Positions 9,520 to 22,840 of a DNA stretch of 64,000 bases are shown piece after piece. This stretch comes from Burkholderiaceae bacterium. GTDB lineage: Bacteria > Pseudomonadota > Gammaproteobacteria > Burkholderiales > Burkholderiaceae_E. The stretch spans positions 62,001 to 126,000 of the forward strand of contig JADJVQ010000017.1 in assembly GCA_016710525.1 (NCBI GenBank), given 5' to 3'. The position numbers and the translations under genes were made by a program. Each line of letters starts with the position of its first letter. Position 1 is the first letter of the stretch. Under the pieces are notes generated by a model. That model searched no databases. It was given only the letters and a program-made list of their open reading frames with translations, and was not told the origin of the DNA.

Positions 9520-9548
9520 TTCAATTCCCGAAATTTGACCGGTATGAT
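9520..9548 (+). promoter_or_regulatory. Candidate sigma70 promoter for gltB
   Basis: TTCAAT (9520-9525) and TATGAT (9543-9548) are separated by 17 bp. The -10 box matches the consensus at five of six positions; the -35 box is weak. A TTGACG at 9510-9515 is too far from this -10. The implied leader is about 150 nt. Confidence 0.35.
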
Positions 9549-9708
9549 GCAAGGTTCGTCCGCGTTCGCTTCGCTGCACTGCCGCAATGATCGCCGGGTG
9601 GCCGGCTCGATGCCTGATGGCAGGAGCTCTCATCCGCGCCAGCTTTGAGTCACGCAGTAAGTGGGCGCTCATGTACTGAACTTGCCAGGGATTGCGCGGA
9701 GCGCCGAG

Positions 9709-14469
<4,761 letters not shown>

Positions 14470-14549
14470 GCCCCGTGGCGCGCCGGCGCGGGGCCGGTGC
14501 GCCAACGACACGAATCGACCTCGGATATCGGGAAACAGAAGGCTAGAAG

Positions 14550-16037
14550 ATGGGTAAAGTCACCGGATTCATCGAGTTCCAGCGCCTGCAGGAAGCAGCC
14601 GAAGACAGCCGTTCGCGCGTCAATCATTACAAAGAGTTCGTCATGCACCTGACGGACCAGCAGGCGTCCCAGCAGGGCGCCCGCTGCATGGACTGCGGCA
14701 TTCCGTTCTGCCAGAACGGCTGCCCGGTGAACAACATCATTCCCGACTGGAACGACCTGGTCTACAACGGCCAGTGGCAGGCCGCGCTCGAGACCCTGCA
14801 CTCGACCAACAACTTTCCCGAGTTCACCGGACGAATCTGCCCGGCGCCCTGCGAGGCCGCGTGCACGCTGAACATCAACAGCGACCCCGTGGGCATCAAG
14901 TCGATCGAGCACGCGATCATCGACAAGGGCTGGGAGATGGGCTGGGTGCTGCCGCAGCCGCCCGCGGTCAAGACCGGCAAGAAGATCGCGGTGGTGGGGT
15001 CCGGGCCGGCCGGGCTGGCCTGTGCCCAGCAGCTGGCCCGGGCAGGACATGCGGTGACGGTGTTCGAGAAGAACGACCGGGTCGGCGGGCTGCTGCGCTA
15101 TGGCATTCCCGACTTCAAGATGGAAAAGACTCACATCGATCGCCGCGTCGAGCAGATGCAGGCCGAAGGGGTGACCTTTCGGACCGGGGTCTTCGTGGGC
15201 GACACCGCCACGGGATCTGGCGTGACCAACTGGGCCAAGGAGCGGATTTCGCCCCGCCAGCTCGACGAACAGTTCGATGCGGTGGTGCTGACCGGCGGCG
15301 CCGAACTGGCGCGCGACCTGCCGGTGCCCGGGCGCGAACTGGCGGGCATCCATTACGCGATGGAGTTCCTGCCGCTGCAGAACAAGGTGGTGGCCGGCGA
15401 CAAGGTCCCGGGCCAGCTCAAGGCCACCGGCAAGCATGTGGTGGTGATCGGCGGGGGCGACACCGGGTCGGACTGCGTGGGGACCAGCAATCGCCATGGC
15501 GCGGCCTCGGTCACCCAGTTCGAGCTGATGCCGCAGCCGCCCGAGCAGGAGAACAAGGCGCTGACCTGGCCTTACTGGCCGGTCAAGATGCGCACCTCGT
15601 CATCCCACGAAGAGGGCTGCGAGCGCGACTGGTCGGTGACGACCAAGTACTTCAAGGATGACGGCAAGGGCAATGTCAAGGCGCTGGTCGGCGCGCGAGT
15701 CGAGTGGACCCGCGATCCGGCGACCGGGCAGATGCGCATGGGCGAGGTGCCGGGTTCCGAGTTCGAACTTCCTGCCGACCTTGTGCTGTTCGCCATGGGC
15801 TTCGTCTCGCCGGTGGCCTCGGTCCTCGCCGATTTCGGCGTCGACAAGGATGCCCGCGGCAACGCCCGGGCCGACACCGAAGGCGATAAGAGCTACTACA
15901 CCAACGTGCCCAAGGTCTTCGCTGCTGGCGACATGCGCCGCGGCCAGTCGCTGGTGGTCTGGGCGATTCGCGAAGGGCGCCAGTGCGCGCGCTCGGTCGA
16001 CACCTTCCTGATGGGCCGCTCGACGCTGCCGCGCTAG
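14550..16037 (+). CDS. gltD: Glutamate synthase small subunit
   Basis: GltD oxidises NADPH through FAD and passes electrons through 4Fe-4S clusters to GltB. The 495-residue protein has an N-terminal cysteine-rich cluster region (CMDCGIPFCQNGCP, then CPAPCEAAC), an FAD-binding motif GSGPAGL near residue 151, and a second nucleotide-binding motif GGGDTGSDC for NADPH. The C-terminal GDMRRGQSLVVWAI stretch is a family hallmark. AGAAGG precedes ATG 14550. Same strand and spacing support a gltBD operon. Confidence 0.97.
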   Translation: MGKVTGFIEFQRLQEAAEDSRSRVNHYKEFVMHLTDQQASQQGARCMDCGIPFCQNGCPVNNIIPDWNDLVYNGQWQAALETLHSTNNFPEFTGRICPAPCEAACTLNINSDPVGIKSIEHAIIDKGWEMGWVLPQPPAVKTGKKIAVVGSGPAGLACAQQLARAGHAVTVFEKNDRVGGLLRYGIPDFKMEKTHIDRRVEQMQAEGVTFRTGVFVGDTATGSGVTNWAKERISPRQLDEQFDAVVLTGGAELARDLPVPGRELAGIHYAMEFLPLQNKVVAGDKVPGQLKATGKHVVVIGGGDTGSDCVGTSNRHGAASVTQFELMPQPPEQENKALTWPYWPVKMRTSSSHEEGCERDWSVTTKYFKDDGKGNVKALVGARVEWTRDPATGQMRMGEVPGSEFELPADLVLFAMGFVSPVASVLADFGVDKDARGNARADTEGDKSYYTNVPKVFAAGDMRRGQSLVVWAIREGRQCARSVDTFLMGRSTLPR

Positions 16038-16053
16038 TACGGTGCGGGGGGCA

Positions 16054-16065
16054 CCCCCCCCCCCC
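16054..16065. repeat. Homopolymeric C12 tract after gltD
   Basis: Twelve consecutive C bases follow G6 and CA, just 16 bp after the gltD stop. G6-C12 could fold into a short hairpin and contribute to termination, but there is no T-tract. Tract length may be unreliable in the assembly. Confidence 0.7.
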
Positions 16066-16219
16066 GCCCAGTGGGCTGCGCGGAAGCGGCTTGCGCGGCA
16101 CCTTCCTCTTCATTGGCGACCGATTGCCGCGTTCCGCGACGCTGAGCGGGCTGCTCGTCGCAACTGCGGGGCGGCTCGCGCGCAGACCGGCACAGTGCCA
16201 GGCATCGACCGATCTACGG

Positions 16220-16672
16220 ATGCCCGCCATGAACAGCCTGCCCCTTGCCACTCCCGCCCTGTCCTTGCCGATGACCATCCACCTGGTCGCGGCACTCGTG
16301 TCCGTCGCGCTGGGGGCCTGGCAACTGGTGGCGCCGCGCTTCGGGCAGCGCCATCGCGGCGTGGGCTACGCCTGGGTTGTCGCGATGGCAATGACTGCGA
16401 TCTCGTCGTTCTGGATCAAGGGACGCCTGGGCTCGGCATGGCTGGACGGCTTCAGCTTCATCCACGGGCTGTCGCTCTTCACGCTGGTGTCGCTGACCTT
16501 TGCGGTGCACCTGGCGCGCCAGCGAAAGATCGTGGCGCATCAGCGCTGGATGCGCGCGACCTTCGGCAGCCTCGCCGTGGCCGGCCTGCTGGCAGCGGTC
16601 TCACCGGGCCGGGTCCTGCACACGCTGCTTTTCACGAGCGCCCCGCAATTCGTCGCCAGCCTCGCGCAATGA
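16220..16672 (+). CDS. DUF2306-like small membrane protein
   Basis: About 150 residues with four predicted membrane segments (MTIHLVAALVSVALGAW, YAWVVAMAMTAISSFWI, FIHGLSLFTLVSLTFAV and a C-terminal segment). The polar loop QRHRGVGYAW and the motif KIVAHQRWM between the last helices resemble DUF2306 integral membrane proteins of unknown function. ATG 16220 was taken; ATG 16229, three codons later, is equally possible. It is not obviously coupled to gltD (gap about 180 bp) and ends shortly before a G8 run upstream of the histidine kinase gene. Confidence 0.65.
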   Translation: MPAMNSLPLATPALSLPMTIHLVAALVSVALGAWQLVAPRFGQRHRGVGYAWVVAMAMTAISSFWIKGRLGSAWLDGFSFIHGLSLFTLVSLTFAVHLARQRKIVAHQRWMRATFGSLAVAGLLAAVSPGRVLHTLLFTSAPQFVASLAQ

Positions 16673-16737
16673 GGGGGGGGCCGGTCACCACGGCGCGCGG
16701 ACGCTCCGGAGCGGCCGGCGCCGATTACACTGCGGCG

Positions 16738-17898
16738 ATGTCCGAACGCAGCCTGATCCGCACCCTGTACCGGTCGCTGTCCACCGCCTGGACCAAGAAC
16801 CATGAAGGGCCGCCCTGGGCGCCCTGGGCCTGGACCCTGCTGATCAACACCGTGATCGGCCTGATCCTGTCGCTGGTACTGACCGGACCGACCGGCGGAG
16901 TGGTCAACAATGTCGTTATCAGCCAGGGGATCGGCCTGTCGGTGCACTTCCTGTTCTGGGCGCTGGGCAACACGCTGAAGATCGAGATGTTCGGGCTGCC
17001 GATGCGCGTGCGGCTGGTCTACGTGACCACCGTGGTGGTGGTCGGCAGCTGGATCGGCTTCACGCTGGGGATGCTGGCGCTGAACCGCGATCCGCAGCTG
17101 GTCCTGTCCATCTTGCAGCGCCGCTGGGGCGGGCTGATCACATTCCCGCTGATCTCGGCGCTGGTGATGATCGTGATGCTGACCGCGGTCAGCCGCTATC
17201 GGGCGCGCCAGCTCGCCGCCGAACGCGAGAAGGGCGATCGCATCCGGGCCGACCACGAAGCCATCGCAGCGCGCCTGGCGCTGCTGAACGCCCAGATCGA
17301 ACCGCACTTCCTGTTCAACACGCTGGCCCACGTGCGCGCGCTGGTCGGGCGCGATGCGCGGGCGGCGCAGGGCATGATCGACTCGCTGATCGATTACCTG
17401 CGGGCGTCCTCGCGCAACATGGCGTTGACCCTGGTGACGCTCGATGACGAAATCGCGTCGGTGCGCGGTTATCTGGCGGTGATGCAGTTGCGCCTGGGCG
17501 CGCGCCTGCGCGTCGCCTGGCAGGTGCCTGTGGAGGCGGGCGAGGTGGCGATTCCACCGGCAGCCCTGCAAACGCTGGTCGAGAATGCAATCAAGCATGG
17601 CATCGAGCCGGCGTCGCAGGGTGGCGAGATCCGCATCGAGGCGCGCCGCGCGGGCGCCGGCTGGGAGGTCGACGTGATCAACACCGGGGCCGCGTTTGAC
17701 GACGCCGGGCCCGCCCGCGGCGATCGGGGCGGCACCGGCCTGGCCAACCTGCGCGAACGGCTGCGCCTGACCCTGGGCGCGCAGGCAACACTGACGCTGG
17801 AGAGCCTGCCCGAAGGAACCCGGGTGCGCCTGCATCTGCCCGCGTCGGCGCAAGATCGGACCACCCTGCAGTCGACCCCCGAGAGGGTGCCCACATGA
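16738..17898 (+). CDS. LytS/AlgZ-type sensor histidine kinase
   Basis: A 386-residue membrane histidine kinase. Four hydrophobic segments cover about residues 28-165, followed by a helical linker, then the His_kinase box NAQIEPHFLFNTLAHVRAL containing the phosphoacceptor His. A HATPase segment follows, with N box LVENAIKHGIEPA and G box GGTGLANLRERL. ATG 16738 is followed directly by the conserved start of the product. The next gene overlaps by ATGA and encodes a LytTR response regulator, its likely partner. The signal sensed is unknown. The architecture resembles AlgZ-AlgR and LytS-LytR pairs. Confidence 0.9.
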   Translation: MSERSLIRTLYRSLSTAWTKNHEGPPWAPWAWTLLINTVIGLILSLVLTGPTGGVVNNVVISQGIGLSVHFLFWALGNTLKIEMFGLPMRVRLVYVTTVVVVGSWIGFTLGMLALNRDPQLVLSILQRRWGGLITFPLISALVMIVMLTAVSRYRARQLAAEREKGDRIRADHEAIAARLALLNAQIEPHFLFNTLAHVRALVGRDARAAQGMIDSLIDYLRASSRNMALTLVTLDDEIASVRGYLAVMQLRLGARLRVAWQVPVEAGEVAIPPAALQTLVENAIKHGIEPASQGGEIRIEARRAGAGWEVDVINTGAAFDDAGPARGDRGGTGLANLRERLRLTLGAQATLTLESLPEGTRVRLHLPASAQDRTTLQSTPERVPT

Positions 17899-18818
17899 CC
17901 ACCGCCGTGATTGCCGAAGACGAGACCCTTCTGGCCGAGACGCTGGCCGAACTGCTGGACAAAGTCTGGCCGGATCTGCGGGTGGCCGCGATCGCGCCCG
18001 ACGGCGAGGCCGCCCTGGCGGCGATCCGCGCGCATCGGCCCGATGTGGTGTTCCTGGACATCCGGATGCCGCGCAAGAGCGGCCTCGAAGTGGCGCAGGC
18101 GCTGGCGCAAGGAGCGGGCGGCCACGCCGCGCAGGGGGAAGGTGCGCTGTCGACCGATGCCGAAACCGGTTACGCGCCCTTGGTCGTTTTCGTCACCGCC
18201 TACGATCAGTATGCGATCGATGCCTTCGAGTCGGCCGCGGCCGACTACCTTCTCAAACCGGTCAGCGAAGAACGGCTGGAGCGCTGTGTGGCCCGCGTCC
18301 GCGATCGCCTCGCGCAGCGTGAACGAGCGCGATCAGCAGTGGCCGGCGCGGCTGAGGCCGACGTGCGCGCCGGCGAAGCGCCACTCGCCAGCGCCGCGGA
18401 ACTCGGGCAACTGCCGGCGCTGCAGCAGCTGATGCAGGCCCTGGCAGGGCAGCTGCCCGGCCGGCTCGATGCCGCGGGCACCCGGCTGCGATTCATCCGC
18501 GCCAGCCTGGGCGATGTGATCCGGCAGATCCCGGTCGACGAAGTGCTCTACCTGGAAGCCCAGGACAAGTACGTGGCGGTAATCACCCGCGACTCGACGG
18601 CTCTGGTGCGCACGCCGCTGTCGGAGCTGCTCGCGGCGCTGGACCCGGACCGCTTCGTGCAGATCCATCGTTCGACGGTGGTCCGCGTGGACGCGATCGA
18701 CACCATCCGGCGCGACATCACCGGCCGGCAGTTCGTCCACCTGCGCGAGCGGGCCGGCGGCCGCGAGGTGAAACTGCCGGTGAGCCGCCAGTACGCAGGC
18801 CAGTTTCGCGGCTTGTGA
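17895..18818 (+). CDS. LytTR-family response regulator
   Basis: A 307-residue response regulator. The N-terminal receiver has acidic residues AEDE near residue 8, the phosphoacceptor Asp in VVFLDIRMPRKSG, the conserved Thr (FVTAYD) and Lys (LLKPVS). An insert of roughly 20 residues (AQGAGGHAAQGEGAL) lies between the phosphorylation loop and the FVTAYD strand, longer than in typical receivers. A Gly/Ala-rich linker leads to a C-terminal LytTR DNA-binding domain (EVLYLEAQDKYVAVITRD, FVQIHRSTVVRVDAI). It overlaps the kinase gene by ATGA, so the pair forms one two-component system. Its target genes are not evident. Confidence 0.92.
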   Translation: MTTAVIAEDETLLAETLAELLDKVWPDLRVAAIAPDGEAALAAIRAHRPDVVFLDIRMPRKSGLEVAQALAQGAGGHAAQGEGALSTDAETGYAPLVVFVTAYDQYAIDAFESAAADYLLKPVSEERLERCVARVRDRLAQRERARSAVAGAAEADVRAGEAPLASAAELGQLPALQQLMQALAGQLPGRLDAAGTRLRFIRASLGDVIRQIPVDEVLYLEAQDKYVAVITRDSTALVRTPLSELLAALDPDRFVQIHRSTVVRVDAIDTIRRDITGRQFVHLRERAGGREVKLPVSRQYAGQFRGL

Positions 18819-18828
18819 CCGGCGCCTC

Positions 18829-19464
18829 TCAGGTGATCGGGATCATCACGATCTTGCGATAGGCGGGGCGCGCGGCGAGCTGCTCGTACCAGCGCACGAC
18901 ATTGGGCAGGGCGGCGGGCGTATGGCCGGCCTGCGCCCAGGGCAGATTGCGCCACCGGTAGGTGTGGATGCCCAGCGTGATCTCGGCCAGGGACGGATGA
19001 TCGCCCGCGATCCAGGGACGGTTGGCCAGCAGGGCGTCAAGCACGCCGAGCGCCTTGTCGGTCCTTTCGCCGCTGGCGCGGATGGCGGCCGGCTTGCGAT
19101 CGGCCTGCGGCGTGCGGATCAGGCCCCAGAAGCCGTCGAAGGCCGCCGGGCCGAGCATCGAGGTGCTCCAGTCCATCCAGCGTTCGACATCGGCGCGCGC
19201 CCTGAACTCGGTCGGATACCAGACATGCGCCGAGTGGCGGTTGGCCAGATAGCGGCAGATGCTGTTGGATTCCCAAAGCGTGAAGTCGCCGTCCTGGATC
19301 GTGGGCACCAGGCCGTTGGGATTCATCGCGCGATACGCCGGTTCCTGGTTGCCCCCGAAAGGGCCGCCGATGTCGATGCGTTCGTAGGGCAGGCCGATTT
19401 CTTCGGCCAGCCAGGTGACTTTCTGCACGTTCGAGGACGTGGCGCGACCCCAGATTTTCAGCAT
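18829..19464 (-). CDS. Glutathione S-transferase family protein
   Basis: A 211-residue thioredoxin-fold protein. The N-terminal domain has WGRATSSNVQKVTWLAEE with a serine at the usual catalytic position, NPNGLVPTIQDG with the cis-proline, and ESNSICRYLA with the Glu-Ser glutathione-binding pair. A helical C-terminal domain follows (GDHPSLAEITLG contains the N-capping Asp). I chose ATG 19464 over the longer frame because AGGAGA lies about 6 bp upstream and the product then starts MLKIWGR, as in relatives. It is convergent with the LytTR gene, 10 bp apart. The substrate is unknown. Confidence 0.88.
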   Translation of the reverse strand: MLKIWGRATSSNVQKVTWLAEEIGLPYERIDIGGPFGGNQEPAYRAMNPNGLVPTIQDGDFTLWESNSICRYLANRHSAHVWYPTEFRARADVERWMDWSTSMLGPAAFDGFWGLIRTPQADRKPAAIRASGERTDKALGVLDALLANRPWIAGDHPSLAEITLGIHTYRWRNLPWAQAGHTPAALPNVVRWYEQLAARPAYRKIVMIPIT

Positions 19465-19596
19465 GGTCGTTCTCCTGGCGATCGCGGCCTGGGACGGCGG
19501 CACGGAAAATCCGCGCGCGGCGTCGATCGCGCCGAAGTATGCCTAAAATCGACGATCACGCCCGATGCGAGCGATGCCAAACGACACATCCCGGCC

Positions 19597-19734
19597 GTGA
19601 CCGGCCGGCCGGGTCCGGGCGCGGCTGCCGAAGTGCGTCTGGTGGACCTCGCGTCGCACCGACGGATCGATTTCGAGGGACACTGGATGCCTGGGCGCAA
19701 CACGACCGATATGGGCCATCTGGAGGGCCGCTGA
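19597..19734 (+). CDS. Possible small ORF coupled to hslR
   Basis: A 45-codon frame with GTG start whose stop overlaps the hslR ATG in a TGATG. Codon third positions are strongly G/C and the product contains VRLVDLASHRRIDFEGHWM, which reads like real protein. I do not recognise a family. There is no good ribosome site, and upstream in-frame codons lack a start. A TAAAAT-like -10 sits at 19543-19548. It could instead be the remnant of a longer gene or a chance frame. Confidence 0.3.
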   Translation: MTGRPGPGAAAEVRLVDLASHRRIDFEGHWMPGRNTTDMGHLEGR

Positions 19735-20117
19735 TGAACGATGTGCGCATCGACAAGTGGCTGTGGGCAGCGCGCTTCTTCAAGACCCGCGGCCTGGCAC
19801 AGGATGCGATCGACGCCGGACGCGTGCTGGTGGGCGAGGTGCGGGTCAAGCCTTCGCGTGCGGTGCATGTCGGCGATGTGATCACCCTGCGCACGTCGGA
19901 AACGCCGCGCACGGTCGTCGTGCAGGGGGTCTCTGGCGTGCGCGCGGCCGCGCCGGTGGCTCAGGCGCTCTACCAGGAAACCCCCGACTCGATCCGCCTT
20001 CGGGTGCAGGCCCAGGCCCAGAAGGCGCTGGCGCCCGAACCCGCGCAATCGATCGACGGCGGGCGGCCGACCAAGCGCGAGCGCCGGGCGATCGACCGCT
20101 GGCGGGAGGCCGGCTGA
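19734..20117 (+). CDS. hslR: Heat shock protein 15-like S4-domain RNA-binding protein
   Basis: Hsp15 binds stalled 50S subunits carrying nascent chain-tRNA and helps recycle them. The 127-residue protein begins with an S4 domain (RIDKWLWAARFFKTRGLAQDAI, then GRVLVGEVRVKPSRAVHVGDVI). A basic, Ala/Gln-rich tail with RPTKRERRAIDRWRE follows, the family C-terminal signature. ATG 19734 gives the canonical N-terminus. Its start overlaps the stop of a possible upstream small ORF, and a histidine phosphatase gene begins 1 bp after its stop. Confidence 0.9.
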   Translation: MNDVRIDKWLWAARFFKTRGLAQDAIDAGRVLVGEVRVKPSRAVHVGDVITLRTSETPRTVVVQGVSGVRAAAPVAQALYQETPDSIRLRVQAQAQKALAPEPAQSIDGGRPTKRERRAIDRWREAG

Positions 20118-20118
20118 G

Positions 20119-20775
20119 GTGGAGAAGCCTGCTCCCGAGAGCAGCGGGCCGCCTTCAGGGGCGTGGTCACGGCAAACCCTGAGGCGGCGCCTGGTGCTCG
20201 GTACGGTCGCGGCGAGCGCGCTGGTTGCCGGTCCGGCACGCCCGCAGCGGGCCGGCGAGGTGCCGATGCTGTCGATGGCCCAGGCCGCGGTCATGCTGGC
20301 GGGCGGCGGGCACGTGCTGATGATGCGCCACGCCGCGACGCAGCCTGGCCTGGGCGATCCGCCAGGCTATCGGCTGGACGACTGCGCCAGCCAGCGCAAC
20401 CTGTCCGAGCAGGGACGCGCGCAGGCGCTGGCGATCGGCGACGCATTGCGCCGAGCCCGGGTGCCGCTGGACGACGTGCGCTCGAGCCAGTGGTGCCGCT
20501 GCCGCGACACGGCGCAGCTGGCGTTCGGCGAGCACGCCGTGTGGACCCCGCTGAACTCCTTCTTCGACGCCCGCGGCGACGAACGCGCCCGGCACACCGA
20601 ACCGGTATGGGCGCTGGTGGCCGCATATCGCGGAGCCAGCAACCCGATGCTGGTCACCCATCAGGTCAATATCACCGCGGCCAGCGGCGTGTTTCCCGCG
20701 CCGGGCCAGATCGTTGCGCTGCAGGCCCGCCAGGGAGCCATCATGGCGGTATTCAGTTTCAATCCGCTGTCCTGA
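20119..20775 (+). CDS. Exported histidine phosphatase family protein
   Basis: A 218-residue member of the histidine phosphatase (phosphoglycerate-mutase-like) superfamily. The phosphoacceptor motif is MRHAATQPG (RHA rather than RHG), with a later conserved His in MLVTHQVNI and an arginine in RSSQWCRCRDTA. The N-terminus has RRRLVLG followed by a hydrophobic Ala-rich segment, suggesting a Tat- or Sec-type signal. The start is GTG 20119, one base after the hslR stop. Substrate unknown. The spacing suggests co-transcription with hslR without implying shared function. Confidence 0.8.
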   Translation: MEKPAPESSGPPSGAWSRQTLRRRLVLGTVAASALVAGPARPQRAGEVPMLSMAQAAVMLAGGGHVLMMRHAATQPGLGDPPGYRLDDCASQRNLSEQGRAQALAIGDALRRARVPLDDVRSSQWCRCRDTAQLAFGEHAVWTPLNSFFDARGDERARHTEPVWALVAAYRGASNPMLVTHQVNITAASGVFPAPGQIVALQARQGAIMAVFSFNPLS

Positions 20776-20814
20776 CCAGGCGATCGGGGCGGCTTCACGG
20801 ACGGATGCGTTGGG

Positions 20815-21576
20815 ATGACCCAGAACGACGATGAGGCGGTGATGCTGATCACCGGCGGCAGCCGGGGGATCGGCGCTGCCACGGCTCAGCTGGCGGCACG
20901 GGGCGGCTGGCGGGTGATGCTCAGCTACCGCCACGACCGGCAGGCCGCCGACCAGGTGGTGAGCTCGATCGTGGCCGCGGGCGGGCGCGCCAGCGCGGTG
21001 CAGGCCGATGTCGGGCGCGAGCAAGACGTGCTCGCGATGTTTGGCACGCTCGATGCGCAAGGCGGGCGGCTCGGTGCGCTGGTGAACAACGCCGGCATCG
21101 TCGCGCCGGCGGCCCGGGTCGATGCGTTCGATCTGGCCCGGATCGAACGCGTCTTTCGCACCAACGTGATCGGCAGTTTCCTGTGCGCCCGCGAGGCGGT
21201 CAGGCGCATGTCCAGCCGCCACGGCGGGCGCGGCGGTGCGATCGTCAATCTGTCGTCCGTGGCGGCTCGGCTCGGCTCGCCCGCCGAGTATGTCGACTAT
21301 GCGGCCAGCAAGGGGGCGATCGACACCATGACGGTGGGGCTCGCCAAGGAGGTCGCCACCGAGGGCATCCGCGTCAACGCGGTGCGTCCCGGACTGATCC
21401 TCACCGAGATCCATGCCAGCGGCGGTGACGCCGGACGCGTCGAGCGCCTGCTGGGCCAGGTGCCGATGCGCCGCGCGGGATCCGCAGACGAGGTCGCCCA
21501 GTCGATCGTCTGGTTGTGTTCGCCCGAGGCTGGTTACGTCACCGGCGCGGTGCTCGATGTGGGTGGAGGGCGATGA
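20815..21576 (+). CDS. SDR family oxidoreductase
   Basis: A 253-residue classical short-chain dehydrogenase. It shows the cofactor motif TGGSRGIGAA, the structural NNAG motif (LVNNAGIV), a catalytic Ser in NLSSVAARLG, the active-site YxxxK (YAASKGA) and the C-terminal VTGAVLDVGGGR. The residue pattern after strand two (YRHDRQ) suggests NADP preference. Relatives are annotated as glucose 1-dehydrogenase-like or 3-oxoacyl-ACP reductase-like, so the substrate is open. Its stop overlaps the start of the downstream protease gene (ATGATG), implying coupling. Confidence 0.9.
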   Translation: MTQNDDEAVMLITGGSRGIGAATAQLAARGGWRVMLSYRHDRQAADQVVSSIVAAGGRASAVQADVGREQDVLAMFGTLDAQGGRLGALVNNAGIVAPAARVDAFDLARIERVFRTNVIGSFLCAREAVRRMSSRHGGRGGAIVNLSSVAARLGSPAEYVDYAASKGAIDTMTVGLAKEVATEGIRVNAVRPGLILTEIHASGGDAGRVERLLGQVPMRRAGSADEVAQSIVWLCSPEAGYVTGAVLDVGGGR

Positions 21577-22832
21577 TGTCCAGGAATCGAACCAGGGGGC
21601 CGCTGGCCGATGAGCCGCTTGCGAGCGGGCGATCCGCCATTGGGTCGCTGGCGGTCGGCGCGGTGGCGATGCTGGTGCTGTCCGGCTGCGCGACCACGGG
21701 GGCGCCAGGTGGTCCCGGCGCGACCAACCCGCCGGCCACCACATCGCGTCCAGTGGCCGGCAGCCTGGCCGACGCGCAGGTCCGGCAGCGCCTGACGGCC
21801 GACCTGACCGGCAAAGGCTGGCGAGTGATCGGCACCACCGCGAACGCGGCGCCCGACGCCGAACCCAATCTGGTCTATGTGCACCTGCCCTCGGCCAGCA
21901 GCAGCGGGCAGCTGGTGCGGGTGTGGACGGTCACGGTCCTGTCCGAGCGTCGCGCCCAGACCGAACGGGCCGCGGCGGTCGGTGTGCAGTCCGAATACGA
22001 CTGCGCGCGCAACCAGGTGCGACCGATCGGCCGAGCCACCTACAGCGACCGTCAGATTTCGGAGCGCCAGAACTTCGCCCAGGTCACGAGTCCCACGCCC
22101 AACCCGATTGCCCAGGGCACGGTGGCCGCCCAGGTGCACAGCCTGGTCTGCGCCAGCCGTCCGAGTTCGGGCAGCGGCGTGGTGCTCAGCGCGGGGCGGG
22201 TGCTCACCAATGCGCATGTCGTGGCTGGCTGCACCCAGCTGCAGGTGGTGCAGGACGGTCAGCGGCACGCGGCCCGCGCGATCGCCCAGGACAGCCGAAA
22301 CGACCTGGCGCTGCTCGAGGCCGCGCCGGTGGCCCCGCGCGGTCGTGGCGCGCTGGCGCTGCGGCGCACGCCCATCACCGGCGAGTCGATCATGGTCGCC
22401 GGCTTCCCCCTGGCCGGCCTGCTGGGCAACGACATCATCGTGACCACCGGCATCGTCAATTCGCTGGCGGGCATCGGCAACGATCCGGGCCAGATCCAGG
22501 TGTCGGCGCCGGTACAGCCCGGCAACAGCGGCGGCCCGCTGCTCGATAAGAGCGGCAATCTGGTCGGGCTGGTTGTCAGCAAGCTGAACGCGCTGCGCAC
22601 CGCGGCGACGATCGGCGGCGACATCGCGCAGAACGTGAATTTCGCGATCAAGCCGGAGGTGGTGCGGCTGTTCCTGGATGTGAACGGCATGACGATGCGT
22701 GCGGTCGATGCCGGGGTGCGCCTGGAAACCGAAGACCTGGCAGTGCGTGCGCGGGACGTGACCGTGAAGATCGAATGCATCGGGATGCGTCCGAGCACCG
22801 CACTGGGGTCGGGGCCGGGATCGGGCGGCTGA
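21573..22832 (+). CDS. Lipoprotein trypsin-like serine protease
   Basis: A 419-residue predicted lipoprotein. A long N-terminus with hydrophobic segment ends in lipobox LSGC (Cys39). Residues about 65-165 resemble a surface-adhesin-E-like domain (LVYVHLPSASS, conserved CARNQVR). Residues about 185-370 form a trypsin-2/DegP-type protease domain with a complete triad: His215 (TNAHVV), Asp244 (NDLALL) and Ser319 (GNSGGP). No PDZ domain follows, unlike DegP. ATG 21573 overlaps the SDR stop. Predicted location is the periplasmic face of a membrane. The substrate is unknown. Confidence 0.85.
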   Translation: MMSRNRTRGPLADEPLASGRSAIGSLAVGAVAMLVLSGCATTGAPGGPGATNPPATTSRPVAGSLADAQVRQRLTADLTGKGWRVIGTTANAAPDAEPNLVYVHLPSASSSGQLVRVWTVTVLSERRAQTERAAAVGVQSEYDCARNQVRPIGRATYSDRQISERQNFAQVTSPTPNPIAQGTVAAQVHSLVCASRPSSGSGVVLSAGRVLTNAHVVAGCTQLQVVQDGQRHAARAIAQDSRNDLALLEAAPVAPRGRGALALRRTPITGESIMVAGFPLAGLLGNDIIVTTGIVNSLAGIGNDPGQIQVSAPVQPGNSGGPLLDKSGNLVGLVVSKLNALRTAATIGGDIAQNVNFAIKPEVVRLFLDVNGMTMRAVDAGVRLETEDLAVRARDVTVKIECIGMRPSTALGSGPGSGG

Positions 22833-22840
22833 TCCGGCGA

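Larger units (their letters stand above)
9279..9708. other. Intergenic region between adh and gltB
   Basis: About 430 bp holding divergent promoters. No convincing gene is present. It contains four perfect tandem copies of GGGGCC (9451-9474) and an AT-richer stretch at 9505-9560 that is the likely gltB promoter. A GTG at 9661 opens the gltB frame but lacks a good ribosome site. Confidence 0.6.
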
